Shown piece by piece: positions 1-5,563 of a DNA stretch of 5,563 nt. Source of the stretch: Candidatus Heimdallarchaeota archaeon (GTDB taxonomy: Archaea; Asgardarchaeota; Heimdallarchaeia; Heimdallarchaeales; Kariarchaeaceae); assembly GCA_030668165.1 (NCBI GenBank), contig DAOUUM010000223.1:1-5563 (forward strand). The letters are read 5' to 3'. The position numbers and the translations under genes were made by a program. The number at the start of each line of letters is the position of its first letter. The stretch's first letter is position 1. The notes below the pieces were generated by a model. It was given only the letters and a program-made list of their open reading frames with translations. It had not been told where the DNA came from and did not search any database.

Positions 1-24
1 GTTTCAGTTTCAGTTTCAGTCTCA
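1..24. repeat. Tandem hexanucleotide repeat at the left edge
   Basis: Three exact copies of GTTTCA are followed by one copy with a single change (GTCTCA). On the minus strand this encodes alternating Thr-Glu (ACTGAA) at the end of the visible secreted protein. The unit is six bases, so changes in copy number would keep the frame and only alter linker length. The array probably continues past the window edge, so its full length is unknown. Confidence 0.85.
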
Positions 25-968
25 GTAATAGTCCATATGGCTGCATCAAAATCACCTAGGACTGAGAAGAAGTAGTAAAATATGTTATCAACAATCTCAG
101 CTCCGTTGTGAGCACTACCACTTTTCTCATAGAATGTACCATACATGAACTTATAATCTGTGAAGCTAGATTCTCCACTTACTACAACCATAGAGTCTCC
201 TATCATCTCAGTTACTAGCATTGGGTAGCTACCCTCTACCTCACTGTATGCATAGAAATCATCATCACCAATTGAAAGATCCTGATCAAGTGCTTTTGCA
301 GTAGTGTGGGTCTTGATAATAATCTCAATACCGGTCATGTCAGTCTTATTCCTAAGATCTTTGTAATCAGTACCATCAAACCAACTCACTGAGGTAGGAC
401 CGTGGAATATTGTGCCATTAAATCCAGCAGTTACATAATCAACCATTGCGGATGATGCACCTGTGGCATTTGCAATAACACGGTATCCGGATCCATCACT
501 TGAATTAATATCATCAATAGCACCAGCATCCAATCTGAGTTGGGAACCAATTTCAGCCATTACTGGGTTGGATTCGTTTGCAAGGAAGTATCCTCCATAA
601 TCAGAATCACCAGCGACCCATAATAATTTATCCCCGGTATCAAACCAGGTATCCAAATTAGTTAGGTTGTCAGCACCATAACCCACATTGTGGGGCATTA
701 AAACGGCATCAAAACCATCAGTAACCAGATCAGCAAAATCATATGTGTCTGAAACGGTGACGATGTTTCCAGCTTCGGTATAGTTTGTAGTGAAGCCTTC
801 AACATCAAAGTAAGATGCTCCATTTCCTGTATGTATCAGGATTTTAGTACCAGTAACGAATGGTTTATGCCACTCGCCTGCAACAGGGGTATGTGTTCCA
901 GCAAGAACAAATAACCCTACAATAAACACAGTTAGTATTTTAACATTGTTTTTCAGAATAATCACCAT
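1..968 (-). CDS. Secreted protein of unknown function with a Rossmann/GATase-like pattern, C-terminus cut off by the window edge
   Basis: The minus-strand frame is open from the ATG at 968 to position 1: 322 codons plus two bases, with no stop. A TAA lies in frame upstream, so 968 is the only good ATG; GTG at 965 is an alternative. Residues 1-30 look like a signal peptide: a Lys-containing start, a hydrophobic core (ILTVFIVGLFVLAG) and likely cleavage after PVA. The mature part begins with a beta-strand-like KILIHTGNG (43-49), then FDAVLMPHN (86-94) and KLLWVAGDSDYGGY (114-127). This spacing resembles ThuA/DUF4350-type class I amidotransferase-like folds. There is no cysteine in the visible protein, so a cysteine-dependent amidotransferase activity is unlikely. 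Several NxT/NxS sites are present (for example NYT, NLT, NES, NAT, NGT). The visible end is a Thr-Glu repeat, probably a linker to a C-terminal membrane anchor lying off the window. It is transcribed away from the ABC operon, and a functional link is not shown. The gene is well supported, its function is not. Confidence 0.88.
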   Translation of the reverse strand, partial: MVIILKNNVKILTVFIVGLFVLAGTHTPVAGEWHKPFVTGTKILIHTGNGASYFDVEGFTTNYTEAGNIVTVSDTYDFADLVTDGFDAVLMPHNVGYGADNLTNLDTWFDTGDKLLWVAGDSDYGGYFLANESNPVMAEIGSQLRLDAGAIDDINSSDGSGYRVIANATGASSAMVDYVTAGFNGTIFHGPTSVSWFDGTDYKDLRNKTDMTGIEIIIKTHTTAKALDQDLSIGDDDFYAYSEVEGSYPMLVTEMIGDSMVVVSGESSFTDYKFMYGTFYEKSGSAHNGAEIVDNIFYYFFSVLGDFDAAIWTITETETETE

Positions 969-981
969 AAATTCTTTAACA

Positions 982-1000
982 GTAGAAATTAGTATTCTAC
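982..1000. promoter_or_regulatory. Short inverted repeat just upstream of the secreted-protein gene
   Basis: GTAGAA at 982-987 pairs perfectly with TTCTAC at 995-1000 around a 7-base centre. It lies 13 bases upstream of the start codon at 968, between that codon and the candidate TATA element at 1028-1040, where a repressor could block initiation. It could equally be a small leader hairpin. Six-base arms in AT-rich DNA occur by chance, so this is only a candidate operator. Confidence 0.3.
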
Positions 1001-1027
1001 AGTTTTAGTGTAATCTTAAAAAAAAAG

Positions 1028-1040
1028 ATATTATACTTAA
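1028..1040 (-). promoter_or_regulatory. Candidate TATA element for the minus-strand gene
   Basis: On the minus strand this reads TTAAGTATAATAT, an A/T-rich box resembling an archaeal TATA element. It is centred about 66 bases upstream of the ATG at 968. With the usual archaeal spacing of about 25 bases, transcription would start near 1005-1010, giving a leader of about 40 bases. No clear BRE is visible, and the general AT richness makes the call tentative. Confidence 0.28.
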
Positions 1041-1152
1041 AATCGACGGTTTTCATTTTATTAATTTGATCATTTTAATTTTACTATTCTTTGAAATCAA
1101 TCCCAGCTTCATTTTAAAATATTCTTAGCATGTAAAATTATCTTCTTAAATT

Positions 1153-1181
1153 ATTAACAATATTTGCTATAAAATGTTAAT
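1153..1181. promoter_or_regulatory. Inverted repeat with arms two helical turns apart
   Basis: ATTAACA at 1153-1159 is matched exactly in inverted orientation by TGTTAAT at 1175-1181, with a 15-base spacer. The arm centres are 22 bases apart, about two helical turns, which would put both half-sites on one face of the DNA. It lies about 35 bases upstream of the best TATA candidate for the ABC operon, a position suited to an activator. Chance occurrence in AT-rich DNA cannot be excluded. Confidence 0.25.
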
Positions 1182-1215
1182 TTCTTTCAGAAGGCGCTTT
1201 AGATTGTCAAATAGC

Positions 1216-1224
1216 TTTATATAT
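1216..1224 (+). promoter_or_regulatory. Candidate TATA box for the ABC operon
   Basis: TTTATATAT is close to the archaeal TATA consensus and is preceded by an A-rich stretch (CAAATAGC) that could act as a BRE. It would place transcription initiation near 1245-1250 and give a leader of about 150 bases before the ATG at 1396, which is long for archaea. A second A/T-rich box (ATTTATATTTT, 1229-1239) overlaps the region downstream. A weaker promoter nearer the gene is possible. Confidence 0.35.
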
Positions 1225-1395
1225 CTCGATTTATATTTTTCGCTAAGATTTTGCAAAATATGATTCAGACTATTGAACTCATAAATGACTCATCTTTTTA
1301 ACATCCAAACATTCTTCTTCAATCTGCTATCGATTGTCTGATGAATTATTCAAACCTCAACTGATTGATCGAATGAATTTATTAAAACATAAAAA

Positions 1396-2979
1396 ATGTC
1401 TAACATAAGTATGAAATTAAAACACTTAACCGGAATGTTATTTCTTCTTCTGTTAATCCCCTCACTAAATATGCAGGTGGCAGTCGCAGAGGAAAAAGAG
1501 GATTTAATTCCCGTAACAAATGCTACGAAATTGGCAATAGTAACGAGACACGATAGTGCAATTACTAATTTATTTATTGCTGAATTTGTGAAATCTGAAT
1601 ATGCAGCAAAAGTGGGAATAACAAGTAATGATGAAGTTGATATTCTACCTATCACTACATACGATGGATTTTCCAAAGCAATGTCAAATCCTTTATTTGA
1701 CGTCTCACTAGGTTGGGGTGGAGGACCTACCCTGTTCAACAATTTAGCAGCTGAGGGTTCTATCAAACCTATTACTAATACAACTTTGCTTGGCATAATC
1801 AATGGCGTTCTTCCAGATTTGATTGCAGGTGCCGAAATGAAGTCTTATAATGATAATGATGAGATGATGTGGGCTTCGAGTGCAATTTCTAGCTTTGGGT
1901 TCACCGTAAATCATAATGAATTAGAAGCAAGAGGATTGCCAGTACCATCTACATGGGAGGATCTTGCAAGTCCTGATTTCTTCACATCAGTATCTCAAGC
2001 CAACATCGGAATGGGTAATGCTCCTGATACAACAAGTAACACTCGTATATATCAAATTATTCTACAAAAATATGGTTGGGAAAGAGGATGGCAAATTCTC
2101 TATAATATGGCAGGCAATGGTAAAATTTATGGTGGATCGATCGAGACAAGAACATCAGTCGTAACTGGAGAAACCGCGGTAGCCATTACCATAGATTTCT
2201 ACGGTCTAATCGCTATGACTGAAAATCCTGCAACTGAGTATATAGTACCAGCAAATGGTTCAATTGTAAATGGTGATCCCATTTCTTATTCCAAGGCTCC
2301 ACCACATGAAGACGCTGCAAATGCATTTATTGAGTTTATTTATAGTCAAGATGGACAGGCCTTATGGTTAGATCCAAGTATAAATAGGATGCCGATTAGA
2401 CAAGATGCATTTAGTGCACCTTTTGCACTGAAAAGGAGTGATATCGATGTTATATATGGAATATACAACGAGACCTTACTTAATGAGGGAATTGAATTTG
2501 ATGAAGACTTAGCTCTTTCACTAGAAGAAACAATGAGATACCACTTTGAAGCTACTATTGACATTCCACATACAGCATTGAAAGCCACCTGGGGTGATAT
2601 TATGAATGCTTACAAGGGTGGTGGATTTTCAGATGATAGATTTGATCAAATCAATGCCGTTTTTGGACAACCCGCGATAACCCAGGAATATGCAATAGAG
2701 ATTGAAGAGAGGATGGTCGATGATCCTGCTTTTAGGGTCACTAAACAAGGTGAATGGACAGAGACGGTCACTGCAAATTTCGTAAGGGCAGAAGAGATGA
2801 TATCTGAAGACGAAACAGTCATCTCAGTATCTGGTACTGAAACTTTAACTTCACTAGTCAGCGCATCAAGTGTTGCACCAACAACAACAGATATTCCACT
2901 AAATGCTTTCAGTGTATTTGTAGGCATGATTGCATCAGTAATGATTATACAATTAATAAGAAGAAAAAATAGAAGATAA
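1396..2979 (+). CDS. Membrane-anchored ABC transporter substrate-binding protein, Fe(III)/thiamine-type (AfuA/FbpA-like)
   Basis: This 527-residue protein captures the substrate outside the cell and delivers it to the permease encoded next. Residues 1-31 form a signal peptide (hydrophobic MLFLLLLIPSL, likely cleavage after AVA). The binding domain runs from about 44 to 345 and has type-2 periplasmic-binding motifs: TRHDSAI (50-56), GWGGGPTLF (106-114), GFTVN (168-172), STWEDLASPDF (185-195), QKYGWERGW (224-232), IDFYG (266-270) and NGDPI (292-296). I recognise the COG1840-like family. Its members bind Fe(III), thiamine, phosphonates or similar, so the ligand is open. Family members are usually about 330-370 residues; here about 130 more follow (345-475), then a Ser/Thr-rich segment (476-500), one membrane helix (about 503-521) and a basic RRKNRR tail. 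This suggests archaeal C-terminal anchoring. The ATG at 1411 is an alternative start giving a more typical signal peptide. No Shine-Dalgarno precedes either start. There is no cysteine, so it is not a lipoprotein. Confidence 0.93.
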   Translation: MSNISMKLKHLTGMLFLLLLIPSLNMQVAVAEEKEDLIPVTNATKLAIVTRHDSAITNLFIAEFVKSEYAAKVGITSNDEVDILPITTYDGFSKAMSNPLFDVSLGWGGGPTLFNNLAAEGSIKPITNTTLLGIINGVLPDLIAGAEMKSYNDNDEMMWASSAISSFGFTVNHNELEARGLPVPSTWEDLASPDFFTSVSQANIGMGNAPDTTSNTRIYQIILQKYGWERGWQILYNMAGNGKIYGGSIETRTSVVTGETAVAITIDFYGLIAMTENPATEYIVPANGSIVNGDPISYSKAPPHEDAANAFIEFIYSQDGQALWLDPSINRMPIRQDAFSAPFALKRSDIDVIYGIYNETLLNEGIEFDEDLALSLEETMRYHFEATIDIPHTALKATWGDIMNAYKGGGFSDDRFDQINAVFGQPAITQEYAIEIEERMVDDPAFRVTKQGEWTETVTANFVRAEEMISEDETVISVSGTETLTSLVSASSVAPTTTDIPLNAFSVFVGMIASVMIIQLIRRKNRR

Positions 2980-2981
2980 TG

Positions 2982-2999
2982 TTATTATTTCAATAATAA
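2982..2999. repeat. A/T-only inverted repeat just after the binding-protein gene
   Basis: TTATTATT (2982-2989) and AATAATAA (2992-2999) are exact reverse complements; as a hairpin this gives about seven A-U pairs with a TTCA loop. It begins two bases after the stop codon. An A-U-only stem is weak, and no long T tract immediately follows it, so I do not call it a terminator. It might mark an mRNA end or processing site that keeps binding-protein transcript above permease transcript. Confidence 0.3.
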
Positions 3000-3049
3000 T
3001 ACTAAACCCATAGAAATAATTCTAATATAGGCTAAAATTTACTAATTTA

Positions 3050-4933
3050 TTGACTGAACAAAAACTTACCACTGAAACTGTAGTGACAAGAGCAAAACCT
3101 ACATTTCTTAAGAGAATATGGTTCACATTCAAATCGGATAGATTATCTTGGTCCATAATTATATTTATAACTGCATTTTTTGGGTACTTTTTGATAGCTC
3201 CCCTTGCCTCAATATTGGTTACTGCTGTATATGTTAAAGGAGAATTTGCATTTGATACTATCGGTGCAATTTTTTCAAATCCTCTATTCTTTAATCCCTC
3301 TGGGGGCGAAGAATCATATTTCATCAGATTGGATCATCGTCAGGATGTTGATGTTTACATGATACGAGGTGCCAACCTAGGCATATTCCTAAATACCCTC
3401 CTGATCGGTGTCTTTACAACATTTTTATCATTGGTTATTGGAGTTACTACGGCTCTTATCATGGCAAGGATTGAAATTAGGGGTAAAACTATTCTTGGTG
3501 GTTTATTACTAATACCACTTGTTCTTCCACCATTTGTAAGTGGTGTTGGTTTTATGGCTTTGTTTGGAGATAAAGGTCTTATTAATGAACACTTTTTAGC
3601 CCCAGTATTTGGAATAAAAATCATACTTGAGGGTATTGTGGCAATTATTTTTGTACAGGTGATGCATTATTTCACCTTGATTTATCTCAACGTCTATTCC
3701 TCATTGATGAATAATGATCCCAGCCTTGAAGAGTCTGCTGAGAATTTAGGTGCATCAAAACTAAGAGTTCTGAGAACTGTTACCCTTCCCCTGGCCATGC
3801 CTGGGATAGCTTCTGGAAGCATATTGGTATTTATATTAGCAATGGAGGATCTTGGAACCCCTATTATATTTGCAGGTTTCGGTGATGTAGTTGCAAAACA
3901 GACGATTACATATTACATAGCCAAACATATCTTTGCAGGTTCTGAAACAAGCGATCTTGCTCAGGAAAGCATCATTCTTGGTTCATTTCTGCTAATATTT
4001 GCAATTGTTGGTTTCTTTGCCATCCGAAAATTTGTATCATTAAAACAGTATTCTATGGTAAGTAAGGGTAGGGCCGGTGAGTATAGAACAATCAAACCAG
4101 GAATTATGCTTCAAATAGGTTTGGCTATCTATTTCTTCGTCCTACTTGTTACCGCATTAGTTCCTCATATTGGTGTGATTATTGCGTCAATGGCAGAACC
4201 TCAAGTGTTTCCTCTCGATCTTTCGTTTGAGAACTATAGATATTTATTTGATGCAGACAAAGGATTTGGATTATTTGTTAAAAATACGCTTATTTACTCA
4301 TTAATATCAACTGCAGTAATTATGGTACTTGCTACCCTTGCAGGATATGTGGCAAATAGGAAGAAATTCAAGGGTCAGACCGCATTTGATACACTCGTTA
4401 CAATACCTATCGCCATTCCTGGAATTGTGTTGGGTATTGGTTATATACGTATGTTTGGAGACTCAGGATCTCTTACAATTGGTGGGACTGTTTTCAGAGA
4501 ATGGACATTAAATCCAATCATATTCCCTGGGTTAATACTAGTTATTAGTTATACCATACGGAAGTTTCCATTTACAGTCCGGGCAGTTTATGCTGGACTG
4601 CAGCAGACAGACGTGGTGATGGAAGAAGCAGCTGTTAATATGGGTGCCTCGCGGATACGGATCATTGCTGAGGTGGTTATACCATTGATCGGCTTAAATA
4701 TAATCGGTGGTGCTCTAGTATCATTAGTTTACAATATGAGTGAGGTGAGTACCACGCTGGTACTAATCTCAAGTTCGAAATATGGAACATTAACATGGAA
4801 AATGAGTGAGGCCAGCGGAAAAGTTGGTGAACTAGCCGCAATCGGTGTCTTTCTCATGGTCTTACAGGCAATCAGTTTACTAACTACCAATCTTCTATTG
4901 AAGAATAGGGCTGATGCAATTACTGGAATATAA
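3050..4933 (+). CDS. ABC transporter permease with two fused transmembrane domains (FbpB/ThiP-like)
   Basis: This 627-residue inner-membrane protein forms the whole translocation channel, since two BPD_transp_1 (MetI-like) domains are fused in one chain. A membrane helix at about 34-58 is followed by an external segment (60-107), then domain 1 (about 108-325) and domain 2 (about 405-618), with roughly 12 helices in all. Each domain carries the cytoplasmic EAA loop that docks on the ATPase: EESAENLGASKLRVL at 227-241, followed by LPLAMPG, and MEEAAVNMGASRIRI at 524-538, followed by IPLIG. Both have the invariant Gly. This arrangement is characteristic of the COG1178 iron/thiamine permeases. 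It follows the binding-protein gene after 70 bases and ends 9 bases before the ATPase start. The start is TTG at 3050: a TAA lies in frame at 3023-3025, no ATG or GTG lies between, and the next Met is inside the protein past helix 1. No Shine-Dalgarno is visible. Confidence 0.94.
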   Translation: MTEQKLTTETVVTRAKPTFLKRIWFTFKSDRLSWSIIIFITAFFGYFLIAPLASILVTAVYVKGEFAFDTIGAIFSNPLFFNPSGGEESYFIRLDHRQDVDVYMIRGANLGIFLNTLLIGVFTTFLSLVIGVTTALIMARIEIRGKTILGGLLLIPLVLPPFVSGVGFMALFGDKGLINEHFLAPVFGIKIILEGIVAIIFVQVMHYFTLIYLNVYSSLMNNDPSLEESAENLGASKLRVLRTVTLPLAMPGIASGSILVFILAMEDLGTPIIFAGFGDVVAKQTITYYIAKHIFAGSETSDLAQESIILGSFLLIFAIVGFFAIRKFVSLKQYSMVSKGRAGEYRTIKPGIMLQIGLAIYFFVLLVTALVPHIGVIIASMAEPQVFPLDLSFENYRYLFDADKGFGLFVKNTLIYSLISTAVIMVLATLAGYVANRKKFKGQTAFDTLVTIPIAIPGIVLGIGYIRMFGDSGSLTIGGTVFREWTLNPIIFPGLILVISYTIRKFPFTVRAVYAGLQQTDVVMEEAAVNMGASRIRIIAEVVIPLIGLNIIGGALVSLVYNMSEVSTTLVLISSSKYGTLTWKMSEASGKVGELAAIGVFLMVLQAISLLTTNLLLKNRADAITGI

Positions 4934-4939
4934 GGTGAT
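4933..4939 (+). promoter_or_regulatory. Strong Shine-Dalgarno for the ATPase gene
   Basis: AGGTGAT is a seven-base match to the sequence complementary to the archaeal 16S rRNA 3' end (GGAGGTGATCC). It shares its first A with the permease stop codon and lies 3 bases before the ATG at 4943. It fixes that start, suggests coupled translation, and contrasts with the two upstream operon genes, which have no visible site. Confidence 0.8.
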
Positions 4940-4942
4940 ATT

Positions 4943-5284
4943 ATGGTAGAAGTAACTATTGAAAATTTAAATATTATGTATGGTGATTTTCACGCTGTAA
5001 AAGACGTGAATCTGAAGATAAAAGATTCTGAGATTGTAACCCTACTTGGGCCCTCAGGATGTGGAAAGACATCAATTCTGCGTTCATTAGCAGGTTTTGT
5101 GGAACCCTCAAGTGGACATATCTTGGTTGATGATGAAGATATAACTCATCAACCCCCCCAAGAACGAGATATGGGTATGATCTTTCAAAATTATGCTCTA
5201 TGGCCTCATATGTCAATCATGTCAAATGTAATCTATGGATTGAAAATCAGAAAAAATGCCCTGCGTGTGATGAAAATCTTTTAG
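4943..5284 (+). CDS. ABC transporter ATP-binding protein, N-terminal part only (FbpC/PotA-like), truncated at a junction
   Basis: This is the energising subunit of the importer, expected to bind the permease EAA loops and hydrolyse ATP. Visible motifs are an A-loop aromatic Tyr13 (IMYGDFHAV), Walker A GPSGCGKTS at 36-44, the PPQERDMGMIFQ strand and Q-loop with Gln82, and NYALWPHMS (83-91), typical of iron/polyamine/sugar importer ATPases. The frame then reads a family-like YGLKIRK and about nine unrelated residues before TAG at 5282-5284. The protein is 113 residues; relatives have about 230-370. The helical subdomain, LSGGQ signature, Walker B, D-loop and H-loop are all missing, and I checked all three plus frames after 5257 without finding them. 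As written it could not hydrolyse ATP. Either the contig is chimeric here or the gene is really disrupted. The real-gene portion is 4943 to about 5251. Confidence 0.85.
   Translation: MVEVTIENLNIMYGDFHAVKDVNLKIKDSEIVTLLGPSGCGKTSILRSLAGFVEPSSGHILVDDEDITHQPPQERDMGMIFQNYALWPHMSIMSNVIYGLKIRKNALRVMKIF
5251..5256. other. Breakpoint between ATPase and unrelated sequence
   Basis: A run of six A's marks the place where ABC ATPase similarity ends and unrelated coding sequence begins. The reading frame with coding character changes here (positions 4943+3n before, 5251+3n after), and hand-counted GC falls from about 37% (4943-5250) to about 27% (5281-5563). No inverted terminal repeat or target-site duplication is evident in the few hundred bases available. 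A short homopolymer is a common joining point for false assembly overlaps. Confidence 0.6.
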
Positions 5285-5563
5285 ATAATCTTAAGATTTT
5301 GTATTTAGACACGATAGAAGCAAAGGATGATGTAATTTCTTTACAAGATATTGTCGGACAATTAAAGTCCAAAATTATTAACCTCGAAGCTAATTTAAAA
5401 AAGCGAGAAGAACAAATATATCTTATGAAGGATTATACTGAAAAGGATAAGAATGTGTTTGAAAAACTCATGGTAGAAAGAGATAATAAACACATGCTTG
5501 AAAAAGAAATAAAAAAAAACTCACGAATTATTCAAGAATTAAGGGGATTATTGGAGATAATAA
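5251..5563 (+). CDS. Partial open frame: CPAC motif followed by a coiled coil, unidentified
   Basis: From the A-run to the last base one frame has no stop (104 codons), while the other two have several. It encodes KKCPACDENLLDNLKIL near the start, then Lys/Glu-rich sequence with regularly spaced Leu/Ile (LQDIVGQLKSKIINLEANL, later LEKEIKKN and IIQELRGLLEII), a good coiled-coil pattern. Neither a true start nor an end is present. The frame is open back to 5131, with an ATG at 5200, but that part overlaps the ATPase out of frame and is probably meaningless. A single CxxC beside a long coiled coil resembles half of a Rad50 zinc hook, or the end of a zinc ribbon whose other Cys pair has been lost; neither is established. 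It has no visible relation to transport. Confidence 0.5.

Larger units (their letters stand above)
969..1395. other. AT-rich divergent intergenic region without a supported gene
   Basis: These 427 bases separate the divergently transcribed secreted-protein gene and the ABC operon. All frames are broken by frequent stops and I see no RNA gene. A minus-strand open frame that enters from 1802 and ends at 1350 is antisense to the binding-protein gene and is treated as a shadow. The stretch is very AT-rich and holds TATA-like elements for both directions and two short inverted repeats, listed separately. It probably contains the promoters of both genes. Confidence 0.75.

Noticed and set aside
962..967. 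GGTGAT just inside the start of the minus-strand gene as a Shine-Dalgarno for a later start
   Set aside because: No ATG, GTG or TTG follows at suitable spacing in frame, and a later start would cut into the signal peptide.
1342..1352. TGAATTATTCA palindrome upstream of the binding-protein gene
   Set aside because: Five-base arms made mostly of A and T are expected by chance in this AT-rich region.
1350..1802. Minus-strand open frame of 150 codons opposite the binding-protein gene
   Set aside because: It is antisense to a strongly supported gene, its protein has no recognisable motif, and it arises from the codon pattern of the plus strand.
2982..2999. Intrinsic terminator after the binding-protein gene
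   Set aside because: The stem contains only A-U pairs and has no adjoining T tract; the downstream permease belongs functionally to the same operon.
3022..3624. Minus-strand open frames opposite the permease gene
   Set aside because: The plus-strand frame shows clear permease motifs throughout, and the reverse translations show no family features.
5153..5159. Run of seven C's in the ATPase gene as a possible frameshift site
   Set aside because: The family-typical sequence continues in the same frame on both sides (PPQERDMGMIFQ), so no shift has occurred.
5200..5256. Extension of the coiled-coil frame back to an ATG at 5200
   Set aside because: These bases encode the conserved Q-loop region of the ATPase in another frame, so the ATG is very probably accidental.

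Overview
The window looks archaeal. Three features point that way: a solute-binding protein with a cleavable N-terminal signal, a Ser/Thr-rich C-terminal stretch, a membrane helix and a basic tail; an AGGTGAT Shine-Dalgarno that fits the archaeal 16S 3' end; and a TTTATATAT TATA-box-like element in the AT-rich non-coding DNA. A secreted protein ending in a Thr-Glu repeat fits the same picture. An Asgard-type or other uncultured archaeon is my guess, but the sequence does not settle the phylum. Both edges cut through genes, as expected for a metagenomic contig.

Layout. Positions 1-968 on the minus strand hold most of a secreted protein of unknown function that runs off the left edge inside a Thr-Glu repeat. 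A 427-base AT-rich intergenic region (969-1395) separates it from a divergent plus-strand operon. The operon encodes a membrane-anchored type-2 periplasmic-binding protein (1396-2979), a fused two-domain permease with two EAA loops (3050-4933) and the N-terminal third of the ABC ATPase (from 4943). The three components match the layout of a Fe(III)/thiamine/2-aminoethylphosphonate-type importer (AfuA/FbpA, FbpB/ThiP and FbpC/PotA-like). The substrate cannot be decided from the sequence.

The most striking anomaly is at the right end. ATPase similarity stops abruptly at about 5251-5257, inside a run of six A's, just after the Q-loop region. The ABC frame ends at 5284 without the signature motif, Walker B or H-loop, and no frame downstream supplies them. 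A different open frame instead continues to the window end, encoding a CPAC motif followed by about 95 residues of charged, probably coiled-coil sequence at about 27% GC (the ATPase part is about 37%, counted by hand). The simplest explanation is a chimeric contig end. A real rearrangement or insertion is the more interesting alternative.

I do not see a convincing new system. The window is mainly an ABC importer with an unusually long, C-terminally anchored binding protein, an unknown divergent secreted protein, and a suspicious junction.
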